From contig JAEUVK010000193.1 of NCBI GenBank assembly GCA_016787135.1, forward strand, positions 1-32,793: a DNA stretch of 32,793 nucleotides, in the 5' to 3' direction. Position 1 is the stretch's first letter, and every line of letters starts with the position of its first letter. Of this stretch, positions 25,405-31,650 are shown piece by piece. Both the position numbers and the translations under genes were made by a program. The stretch comes from Chitinophagaceae bacterium. GTDB lineage: Bacteria > Bacteroidota > Bacteroidia > Chitinophagales > Chitinophagaceae. The notes under the pieces were generated by a model that was not told the origin of the DNA, ran no database searches, and was given only the letters and a program-made list of their open reading frames with translations.

Positions 25405-25788
25405 ATGCCAGAGTTTGACAGTTTCGGGTCTTTTTTCCGGGAGAATAAAAAGCTCGTCAAAGATTATTTCGATACCCGCCTCGATATTTTCCGGCTGAAG
25501 ATGATCAGGATATTCTCGAAATCCGCCGGTTATTTAATATGGATACTCATCTCTGTTTTCCTGCTGTTCCTCTTTATCATTTTCCTTGGGGTAACAACGG
25601 GCTTCTGGCTGAGCAGCCTTACAGGCAGCTATACCAAAGGATTCGGGCTTACCACCCTGGTCATACTGGCTGTTATCGTTATCCTTGCCCTGCTGCGGAA
25701 GGTCTTATTCGTCAACCCGATCATCCGCAACATCATTCACCGGGCGGCGGATGATAGTGATACAGAAAATGAAAACATCGAACCTTAA
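25405..25788 (+). CDS. Holin-X/DUF1469-like membrane protein
   Basis: The 127-residue protein has an amphipathic N-terminus (about 1-40) and two membrane segments (about 42-68 and 80-100) with a short loop. A charged tail (ADDSDTENENIEP) completes it. The layout and KLVKDYFDTRLDIFRLKMI resemble the putative actinobacterial holin-X/DUF1469 group, which in most bacteria is not a phage lysis gene but a membrane protein of unknown role. No lysis gene is nearby. It starts under a stress-box promoter and is followed after 10 nt by a coiled-coil gene. Confidence 0.75.
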   Translation: MPEFDSFGSFFRENKKLVKDYFDTRLDIFRLKMIRIFSKSAGYLIWILISVFLLFLFIIFLGVTTGFWLSSLTGSYTKGFGLTTLVILAVIVILALLRKVLFVNPIIRNIIHRAADDSDTENENIEP

Positions 25789-25798
25789 ATGAACAGTT

Positions 25799-26116
25799 AT
25801 GAAGAAAGCAAAGAATATACACAACCTGGACTCACTCGAAAGAGAGATATACCGCCTGAAACTGGAGGCAAAGAACATGGAGCAGCAATTTGACAGGAAC
25901 TTTGAACATGTGCAGCAGCATTATTCATCCATGTTCGTGAATTCCTTTTTTCGGCGCCGGAAGGAAGAGGGAGAAGCGAAAAGCAACTTCTTCTCATCTT
26001 TCTTCCAGAACGAGAATTTTCATGCGGCTGTTACTAAGATCACTGACCGTATTGCTGACAAAGCGGCTGAAGCGATAGATGCGCTGATGAATAAATTTTT
26101 TAATAAGGACAAGTAA
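25799..26116 (+). CDS. Small charged coiled-coil protein of unknown function
   Basis: The 105-residue protein has no signal or membrane segment. It is highly charged and mostly helical, with a probable coiled coil at about 8-45 (LEREIYRLKLEAKNMEQQFDRN). An FF-rich centre (SFFRRRKEE, SNFFSSFFQNENF) follows, then an amphipathic helix (ITDRIADKAAEAIDALMNKFF). I do not recognise the family. It lies 10 nt after the holin-X-like gene and shares its promoter; such pairing suggests that the two proteins act together at the inner membrane. The gene ends before a palindromic repeat region. Confidence 0.7.
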   Translation: MKKAKNIHNLDSLEREIYRLKLEAKNMEQQFDRNFEHVQQHYSSMFVNSFFRRRKEEGEAKSNFFSSFFQNENFHAAVTKITDRIADKAAEAIDALMNKFFNKDK

Positions 26117-26126
26117 GAGAATAGCC

Positions 26127-26210
26127 CACAGAGAGCCGCAGAGGGGGCACAGAGAATGTATGGGTGGTTCTCATTCGTTCTGTACACCTCTGTGGCCGGT
26201 ATCTCTTTTG
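26127..26210. repeat. Imperfect palindrome of the CACAGAG type
   Basis: The left arm begins CACAGAGAGCCGCAGAGG and the right arm includes ACCTCTGTGGCC and ends near TATCTCT. The arms pair over about 25 bases with some mismatches. It lies between the convergent coiled-coil and Na/Pi genes and resembles the neighbouring palindrome at 26230 in layout. A bidirectional terminator or a dispersed REP-like element are both possible. Confidence 0.6.
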
Positions 26211-26229
26211 CGGACACCCCCCGTCATTT

Positions 26230-26309
26230 TTGGAACACAAAGTCACGGAGGCACAAAGTTCTTTTATTACTTCTTCGTGTCTTTGTGCCCTGGTGCCTTA
26301 GTGTTTCAA
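26230..26309. repeat. Imperfect palindrome of the CACAAAG type
   Basis: The left arm TTGGAACACAAAGTCACG continues to GGCACAAAG. The right arm CTTTGTGCC continues to TTAGTGTTTCAA. The inner nine bases pair perfectly and the outer part has a few mismatches. CACAAAG/CTTTGTG palindromes of this sort are, to my knowledge, scattered in intergenic regions of many bacterial genomes, including Bacteroidota. Confidence 0.7.
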
Positions 26310-26341
26310 TATTTATCAAACAAACTGGCTACGACCTTTTC

Positions 26342-28006
26342 CTAACGAATGAAACCCGGTACATTATCAAACCGGTCCGCTTCTGCAGGTTTCAATACAT
26401 GATCTTTTACGGCAAACACCAATGATTTGAATGCTGTGTACATTTCCCGGTTAAAATTGATGAGGGTGGATATCTCCGCTTCATTCACATGTCGGGCCAT
26501 TCCTTCGCGATATAGTTCCTGCAGGGTGGCTGTATAGCCCTGCTGTATCTGTTTATACAGGTTCGTGATTTTTTCATACTGTTCTGCAGCGGGAGTATGA
26601 CCCATAAGTTCTGTAAGCTGCCGGCAGAATATTTCGAGTTTATCCTTTGTGTCCAGGTAAAACCTGTACTTCGTATCGTTGGAGGAGTTGCGCAACTGTT
26701 CAATATCCTGCAGGGCATCGCGGATATTTTTGGCTGCATACATACTGTTTCGGGTGGAGGATATCAGTTGTTCTATCCGTTCTGTTTGTGGTTTGATCGT
26801 GGACTTGTCCTGCAGGCCGATACCGAAGCCATGTATCTCACCGTGCAGGTGTTTGATATATTCATATTTTTCCATTACGGTCTTGCGGCTGAAATTTTTG
26901 TGGACGAACTCCTCCGGTATCTTATTGCCTGTCCCCAGGGCTTCCGTGCTGAACGACAGTACATGATACATGAAATGAAGTGATTCTTTTTCCAGCCCTT
27001 CCAATGCCAGCTCGGTATCAGCAAGGTTCACTTTGTGGATGAACAGGCTTTCTTCATCATCTGCAACAAAACGTTTTTCAAGGAACCGGGACATCGTATT
27101 CAGCAGCGGGTAAAAAAGGATGATGCTTGTTATGTTCACCAGGGTTTGAAAGAAGACCAGCGCTATCAGTTGATCATGTATCCTGAGCGCATCCGTGATC
27201 AGCCAGTTGACCGGCTGCAGCAAGAGCAGCAGGAGCGCCACCGTGATCGTATTGAACAGGAAATTTCCCAGTGCCACTCTTTTTTTCACCGGAGAACCAT
27301 TTGCAGAAGCGATAAATAGTTTGACGATCGTACCGATCTCGGAGCCCAGTACAATGGCGGTGGCCGCATAGAGCGAAATGGCATGGGTATAAACAGCGCT
27401 GAGTGTTAACGCCATCGTTGCCGAGCTGGTTTGTACAATAGCTGTCAGCACCAGGCCGGCTAAAAAGAATACAATGACAGGATAGTGATTGAATTGACTG
27501 AGATCTGTTTGTGCAACGACCTCCTGCATACCTTCTTTAATAAAACCAAGACCGACAAAAAGAAAGGAGAAACCAAGGAACAGGCGGCACCATTGATACC
27601 AGCGGCGGCTGTTGCTGAAGAAAGTGAGACAGATGCCGGAGATACCGGCCAGCGGCAAAGCAAAACTTTCAATGTGGAAGGAAAACCCGATCAGCGCCAC
27701 TATCCAGCTAAACACGGTTGAGCCGAGGTTAGAACCAAGCATGACGGCAAGGGCATTTTTCATTTTGATCACACCAGCCCCCACCATTGAAAGTGTCAGC
27801 AGGTTGGTGATAGAACTGCTTTGCAACAACGCAGTGACAACAGTGCCGCCGCCGATCGCTTTGACCGTATTGGAAGTTTGCTTTTTTAAGAACAGTTTGA
27901 AATTCCTGCCTGCGAGTGAGCGGAGGGAATCTTCCATAAAATTCATTCCCACCAGGAAGATGGCAACACCTGCCAGCATTTTTCCTATGTCCAACCAGGA
28001 GAGCAT
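26342..28006 (-). CDS. Na/Pi cotransporter family protein with PhoU-like C-terminal domain
   Basis: The 554-residue protein has two inverted-repeat membrane halves. Each carries the family motif: TALLQSSSITNLL at about 58-70 and TAIVQTSSATMAL at about 187-199. From about 330 on it is a soluble, helical PhoU-like domain (LEGLEKESLHFMYHVLSF, EYIKHLHGEIHGF). These proteins import phosphate with sodium, or regulate phosphate; the PhoU part suggests regulated transport. It is divergent from the AI-2E family gene, with a stress box in between. The ATG at 28006 begins the first amphipathic helix. Confidence 0.93.
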   Translation of the reverse strand: MLSWLDIGKMLAGVAIFLVGMNFMEDSLRSLAGRNFKLFLKKQTSNTVKAIGGGTVVTALLQSSSITNLLTLSMVGAGVIKMKNALAVMLGSNLGSTVFSWIVALIGFSFHIESFALPLAGISGICLTFFSNSRRWYQWCRLFLGFSFLFVGLGFIKEGMQEVVAQTDLSQFNHYPVIVFFLAGLVLTAIVQTSSATMALTLSAVYTHAISLYAATAIVLGSEIGTIVKLFIASANGSPVKKRVALGNFLFNTITVALLLLLLQPVNWLITDALRIHDQLIALVFFQTLVNITSIILFYPLLNTMSRFLEKRFVADDEESLFIHKVNLADTELALEGLEKESLHFMYHVLSFSTEALGTGNKIPEEFVHKNFSRKTVMEKYEYIKHLHGEIHGFGIGLQDKSTIKPQTERIEQLISSTRNSMYAAKNIRDALQDIEQLRNSSNDTKYRFYLDTKDKLEIFCRQLTELMGHTPAAEQYEKITNLYKQIQQGYTATLQELYREGMARHVNEAEISTLINFNREMYTAFKSLVFAVKDHVLKPAEADRFDNVPGFIR

Positions 28007-28042
28007 TTGTATAAAGGTTTATCAAAAAGAGGACGGCCATGA

Positions 28043-28054
28043 TGACCACTGTCA
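28043..28054. promoter_or_regulatory. Stress box between divergent transporter genes
   Basis: TGACCACTGTCA matches the TGAC-N4-GTCA box exactly. To the right, TAAATAAT (28077-28084) lies at a distance of 22 nt and would serve the AI-2E family gene. To the left, TAAACCTT (28021-28014, minus) lies at 21 nt and would leave almost no leader for the Na/Pi gene. Both -7 boxes are poor, so the direction is unresolved. Confidence 0.4.
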
Positions 28055-28124
28055 GCCGGCCGGCTTATTCAACTCATAAATAATGAGGAGTTGTTGTATG
28101 AATTTACAGTATTAAATTAAGCCA

Positions 28125-29150
28125 TTGCCTGCTCAAAAGCATAGTTTGGTACTTACTTACCTGCAGATCACATTTTTTGCAGCGGTCATTTTATATTTCG
28201 GAAAGACACTTTTCATTCCTATGTTCTTCGGTTTGCTGGTGGCTATGGTGATGTACCCCATCTGCCATTGGCTGGAGGAAAAGAAATGGCCAAGATCGCT
28301 GGCCATCACAGCCTGCCTGTTGATCGTTACTACGGTAATAGCCGGGTTAGTGGCGCTGCTGATCTGGCAGATCAATGCACTCCGCGAAGATGCGCCGGTA
28401 ATCATTAAAAAATTCAAAGAGCAATTGCCCGGGATACAACAGTGGTTGTCAGATGCACTTGGCGTAACAGCAACTATGCAAAACGACTGGGCAGAGAAGC
28501 TTTTGGAGAATGGGGGCAATATACTGGCGGGAACGATCAATAATGTGATCAATACCCTGTTCATGTTCTTTATCATTCCTGTGTTCACTGCTTTATTCCT
28601 TTTTCACCGGAAGGTATTTGTACAATACCTGCAATCCATTGCCGGTGAAAAATACAGGCACCAGTTGGATGACATATTGCAGGAGAGCATATATACTTAT
28701 TTCAACTTTATCAAGGGAATGGTACTGGTTTATCTCATCGTGGGCATTCTCAACAGTATCGGTTTGCTGGCATTAGGTATCAGGCATGCTATTCTTTTCG
28801 GGATGGTCTGTGCCATCATGACCATTATTCCCTATATCGGGATTTTCGTCAGTGCTTTATTGCCGATCTCCATAGCATGGATCACAACTGACTCTGTCTG
28901 GTACCCGCTTGGTGTCATAGCTGTATTCAGTTTTGTACAATACCTCGAAGCAAATGTGATATTTCCCAAAGTGGTCGGCACGCAATTGCATGTAAGTACA
29001 TGGGCCACGCTGGTAGCGATCATTGCGGGTGGCATATTGTGGGGTGTGTCGGGAATGATACTGTTCATTCCCTTTGTAGCCATCCTGAAGATAGTGACGG
29101 ATAATATTGAAGAATGGAAACCGCTGAACCTGCTGCTCGGCCGGAAATAA
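28125..29150 (+). CDS. AI-2E family transporter (PerM type)
   Basis: The 341-residue membrane protein has about eight membrane segments in the typical pattern, with pairs near 12-45 and 60-85. The signature segment GIRHAILFGMVCAIMTIIPYIGIF lies at about 217-240, and LEANVIFPKVVGTQLHVSTWATLVAIIAGGILWGVSGMILFIP near the end. The family exports various small molecules and includes sodium/proton antiporters; the name AI-2E need not imply autoinducer transport. The start is TTG at 28125. An in-frame ATG at 28098 is followed by a stop, so it cannot be used. The stop lies four bases from the convergent flavodoxin gene. Confidence 0.9.
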   Translation: MPAQKHSLVLTYLQITFFAAVILYFGKTLFIPMFFGLLVAMVMYPICHWLEEKKWPRSLAITACLLIVTTVIAGLVALLIWQINALREDAPVIIKKFKEQLPGIQQWLSDALGVTATMQNDWAEKLLENGGNILAGTINNVINTLFMFFIIPVFTALFLFHRKVFVQYLQSIAGEKYRHQLDDILQESIYTYFNFIKGMVLVYLIVGILNSIGLLALGIRHAILFGMVCAIMTIIPYIGIFVSALLPISIAWITTDSVWYPLGVIAVFSFVQYLEANVIFPKVVGTQLHVSTWATLVAIIAGGILWGVSGMILFIPFVAILKIVTDNIEEWKPLNLLLGRK

Positions 29151-29154
29151 ATGA

Positions 29155-29691
29155 TCAGTGTTCTACCAGTTCAGGTTTTACTTCCCTGCTGACAAACTTC
29201 CTGATATCGGTAAGTATATCTTCCAGGTTATCTTTTTTTACGGCATCATAATCGGACAATCCTTTTTTAGCTTCAGGGTCTTTGGATAATCGGGCGCCCA
29301 TGCGCAGCATGAATTTATCGAACCAGGAGAGTTTGTTATAGACCAGTCGCCCTGGCAGGTAATAAACATGGCAAAGATGCAACAGCTCGGCAGGAACGGA
29401 CGCCTGCAGGTAGGATTGCAGTTTCTGTGTTTCATTGACCGGCGTGCCGCATACAATGAACAGGTATATTCTTTTGTTCTGCAGGGCATGAATGTTTTTC
29501 TTCAGCCATTTGCGTATCAGCAACCGCCCGATGTAGATACTGCTGCCGCAAACAATGAAGTCATTCTGCATGACCTCTTCACGGGTACAATTATCTGAAA
29601 TAACAAGAGGTAAACCGGTCTCATCCCTCAGCCAGGCGGCATATTGTCTTGTTGCGCCGTATTTACCTTTATATACTATCATTCCTTTCAT
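29155..29691 (-). CDS. Flavodoxin-domain protein (HemG-like)
   Basis: The product (about 178 residues from the ATG at 29691) has a flavodoxin fold starting with MIVYKGKYGATRQYAAWL, where the first loop should bind FMN phosphate. VCGSSIYIGRLLIRKWLKKN and LFIVCGTPVN follow. The pattern is closest to flavodoxin-domain proteins related to menaquinone-dependent protoporphyrinogen oxidase HemG. A longer frame begins at 29724 and overlaps the thioredoxin-fold gene, but the extra residues (WNDIYAKKYL) are not part of the fold. An ATG at 29682 is also possible. It is the last gene of the OsmC transcript. Confidence 0.8.
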   Translation of the reverse strand: MKGMIVYKGKYGATRQYAAWLRDETGLPLVISDNCTREEVMQNDFIVCGSSIYIGRLLIRKWLKKNIHALQNKRIYLFIVCGTPVNETQKLQSYLQASVPAELLHLCHVYYLPGRLVYNKLSWFDKFMLRMGARLSKDPEAKKGLSDYDAVKKDNLEDILTDIRKFVSREVKPELVEH

Positions 29692-29713
29692 AAGATACTT
29701 TTTAGCATAAATA

Positions 29714-30013
29714 TCATTCCACATAAGTGCTTAAATGTTCCAGGATCTCATGTGTGGTAGCGATCCCGTTCTTTCGCCAGATCACCTTGCCATGTTTGAA
29801 AATGATCAGGGTAGGAACGGTCCTGATATCGTACAGTTCTTTTAAGGAAGGCTCTTTGTCAATATCAATTTTTAAGACGGAAATTTTTTCCCCCGTCTTC
29901 TCTTTTATTTCATGCAACACCGGCTCCAGCATTTTGTCGGTACCGGACCATTCTGCAGAAAAGTCAACGATCACGGGTTTGCTGCCGTTAATATGACCTT
30001 CAAAGATGTTCAT
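29714..30013 (-). CDS. Thioredoxin-fold protein lacking both catalytic cysteines
   Basis: The 99-residue protein aligns with thioredoxin along its whole length: VIVDFSAEW, VLKIDIDKEPSLKELYDIRTVPTLIIFKHGKVI, and the cis-Pro67. The active site WCGPC is replaced by WSGTD (22-26), and the chain contains no cysteine at all. It therefore cannot catalyse disulfide exchange. It may act as a binding or chaperone module. The gene overlaps the upstream microprotein gene by four bases (ATGA), which suggests coupled translation, and is followed by the flavodoxin gene. Confidence 0.9.
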   Translation of the reverse strand: MNIFEGHINGSKPVIVDFSAEWSGTDKMLEPVLHEIKEKTGEKISVLKIDIDKEPSLKELYDIRTVPTLIIFKHGKVIWRKNGIATTHEILEHLSTYVE

Positions 30014-30171
30014 AACCGTAATGGATTTTGCTGAATGAATATTTCATACAACTTCATCAGCAGCCAGGCGATAAAATCCCTGCCTGCGATGGCTGCCAGC
30101 ACGATAATGCCGAAAATAAATAACAAGGCCATCGGGTCTGTTTTGCCGGTATGAAATGAGCCCGTTGTCAT
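30010..30171 (-). CDS. 53-residue single-pass membrane microprotein
   Basis: The frame from ATG at 30171 to the TGA at 30012-30010 codes for 53 residues: a polar start (MTTGSFHTGKTDP), one membrane helix (about 14-30, ALLFIFGIIVLAAIAG) and a mixed amphipathic tail (RDFIAWLLMKLYEIF). Both ends overlap a neighbour by four bases: OsmC's stop at ATGA and the thioredoxin-fold gene's start at ATGA. These two overlaps are strong evidence that the small frame is translated. The function is unknown; it could anchor the thioredoxin-fold or flavodoxin protein to the membrane. Confidence 0.75.
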   Translation of the reverse strand: MTTGSFHTGKTDPMALLFIFGIIVLAAIAGRDFIAWLLMKLYEIFIQQNPLRL

Positions 30172-30671
30172 AACAAAAGATTTAACTTATCATACTCATT
30201 TTCGGATTTGTTGATCACTGCCGCCGGTGCAATCAGTATTTCACTGTGGTAAAAAATGGTTGCATTGACAGAGTTAGAGATCAGGCAGGACCTGTGGGTC
30301 TTTTCCAATGCTTCTGTTGCCCTTTCCCGCAAACTTTCATCGGATATATAGATCTTCGGGTAAAGGTTGATAGTGGTGAATTTGTATTTCCCTTCTACTA
30401 CCTCTATTTCCCCCACTGCGTTGCAATCAAAATGTGATACCTGGAAATTCCCTCTTTGGGCGAATGCCAGGTAAGTTGACATAAAGCAACTGCTGACGGA
30501 ACTGAGAAACAGGTGTTCCGGTGACCAAGGCTTGCCTTCGCCGCCGAATTTCGGAGGGGTGGCCACATAAATAGTTCCTTCTGCATCTTTAGCAGACAGG
30601 ATGCCTTTCTTTGCGTTCAGCCAGTCCAATTGGACTTCAAAGAATATCTGCTTGTCAGTTTTGCCGGACAT
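30168..30671 (-). CDS. OsmC/Ohr family peroxide-resistance protein
   Basis: The product from the ATG at 30671 is 167 residues of OsmC fold. The two redox cysteines expected for a thiol peroxidase are present: Cys62 in LFLSSVSSCFMS and Cys129 in THRSCLISNS. The family reduces organic hydroperoxides. A frame open as far as 30842 would add 57 residues and run through the promoter and the stress box, so I reject it and use the ATG 19 nt after the -7 box. It is the first gene of the four-gene OsmC, microprotein, thioredoxin-fold, flavodoxin operon. Confidence 0.9.
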   Translation of the reverse strand: MSGKTDKQIFFEVQLDWLNAKKGILSAKDAEGTIYVATPPKFGGEGKPWSPEHLFLSSVSSCFMSTYLAFAQRGNFQVSHFDCNAVGEIEVVEGKYKFTTINLYPKIYISDESLRERATEALEKTHRSCLISNSVNATIFYHSEILIAPAAVINKSENEYDKLNLLL

Positions 30672-30689
30672 GATGCTTCTTTTACTCTG

Positions 30690-30732
30690 TAAAACTATTT
30701 TCATCGTGTGCGGAAAAGGATGACCCCCGTCA
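30690..30732 (-). promoter_or_regulatory. Stress-box promoter of the OsmC operon
   Basis: On the minus strand TGACGGGGGTCA (30732-30721) is an exact TGAC-N4-GTCA match. It is followed after exactly 23 nt by TAGTTTTA (30697-30690), one base off the -7 consensus. The -33 position has TCC, so the promoter would be weak without an activator. This promoter also settles the OsmC start at 30671. Confidence 0.6.
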
Positions 30733-30760
30733 GGGCAGGGGATGATATGGGGGCAATAAG

Positions 30761-31147
30761 TTACACGGCCCATTTTCCTTTTAACTGCCAGGCTATAAGA
30801 ATGATCAGTATGCCGATCCCGAGATAAATGAAATGCAGCCAATGTGCTGCCTGGATCAGTATCATCTGCACAATGATCCAGCCGGTTATCATTATACCAC
30901 CCACCATTGCCCAGTTATACCGGGACGGATGCCGCTGCAGGTTAAAGAAAACTGCCAGCAGGTTAATCACACCGACAAGAAGGGTCAGCAATATTCCCGG
31001 AATGAGAAAGTCAGTGAATGGTGTCGTATCAAGGAGGCTGAGCGGAAGGTTCAATATTCTGCCACCAGGTTCTGCGATCATTAGTAACCCGGATACCGTA
31101 GCGGTGGCACCGATAAAAGCAACCAGTATAAACAGAAGTGATCTCAT
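30761..31147 (-). CDS. Four-helix membrane protein of unknown function
   Basis: The 128-residue protein has four hydrophobic segments at about 3-25, 46-68, 80-102 and 104-122, with short loops (LSLLDTTPFTDFLIPG is the longest). No catalytic motif is visible. It resembles small conserved membrane proteins of Bacteroidota that I cannot name with certainty. It follows the PEBP gene by 11 bases and is the third gene of an operon with the erythromycin-esterase family gene. It ends before the OsmC promoter. Confidence 0.7.
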   Translation of the reverse strand: MRSLLFILVAFIGATATVSGLLMIAEPGGRILNLPLSLLDTTPFTDFLIPGILLTLLVGVINLLAVFFNLQRHPSRYNWAMVGGIMITGWIIVQMILIQAAHWLHFIYLGIGILIILIAWQLKGKWAV

Positions 31148-31158
31148 CTCATTATCTT

Positions 31159-31638
31159 TTAGTGAGGACGGGAGTATAAACCGACTAATTCTCCAAAACC
31201 AATGATATTAGTGCTCATTACTTTTTCCAGGTGTTCTTTTGTTGTATCAACGGGAAGGTCAAGTACACAATTCAGGGCATAGACTTTAAAAAAGTAACGG
31301 TGTATGCCGCCGGGAGGGCAGGGACCATTGTACTGGTGTTTGCCAAAATCATTTAATCCCTGTAAGCCTTTTGCTTCATTTTCCCTGATGTAATGAGTGA
31401 CGGGTATATTCCACATTACCCAATGGACAAAGGTGCCATTCGGAGCATCCGGGTCATCCACTATGATAGCAAGGCTTTTGGCCTCTGCGGGTATCTGGTG
31501 AATAGCCAGCGGCGGGTTAATATTTTTTCCATCACAGGTGTACAGGGCAGGGATCATTTCATGATCAGTAAATGCATCACTGTTGATCCTCAATTTTTTA
31601 AAATCAACAGCGCTGGTAGCTTCAGATCGTTGTTTCAT
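31159..31638 (-). CDS. PEBP family protein (YbhB/YbcL type)
   Basis: The 159-residue protein carries the two ligand-site motifs of phosphatidylethanolamine-binding proteins, DDPDAPNGTFVHWVMWNIP (about 61-79) and YNGPCPPGGIHRYFFKVYAL (about 103-122). Bacterial members are known as Raf-kinase-inhibitor-like proteins, with no firm role. No signal peptide is present, so it should be cytoplasmic. A purine-rich AAAGAAAG precedes the ATG. It sits between the erythromycin-esterase family gene (12 bases upstream) and the four-helix membrane protein (11 bases downstream), in one transcript. Confidence 0.93.
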   Translation of the reverse strand: MKQRSEATSAVDFKKLRINSDAFTDHEMIPALYTCDGKNINPPLAIHQIPAEAKSLAIIVDDPDAPNGTFVHWVMWNIPVTHYIRENEAKGLQGLNDFGKHQYNGPCPPGGIHRYFFKVYALNCVLDLPVDTTKEHLEKVMSTNIIGFGELVGLYSRPH

Positions 31639-31650
31639 ACTTTCTTTTTT

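Noticed and set aside
25405..25788. Phage holin, hence prophage remnant
   Set aside because: No lysin, capsid, integrase or other phage gene is nearby, and this membrane family is common in non-phage contexts.
30672..30842. Upstream extension of the OsmC frame to a 224-residue product
   Set aside because: The extra part covers the stress box, the -7 box and the end of the upstream gene, and its sequence is unlike the family.
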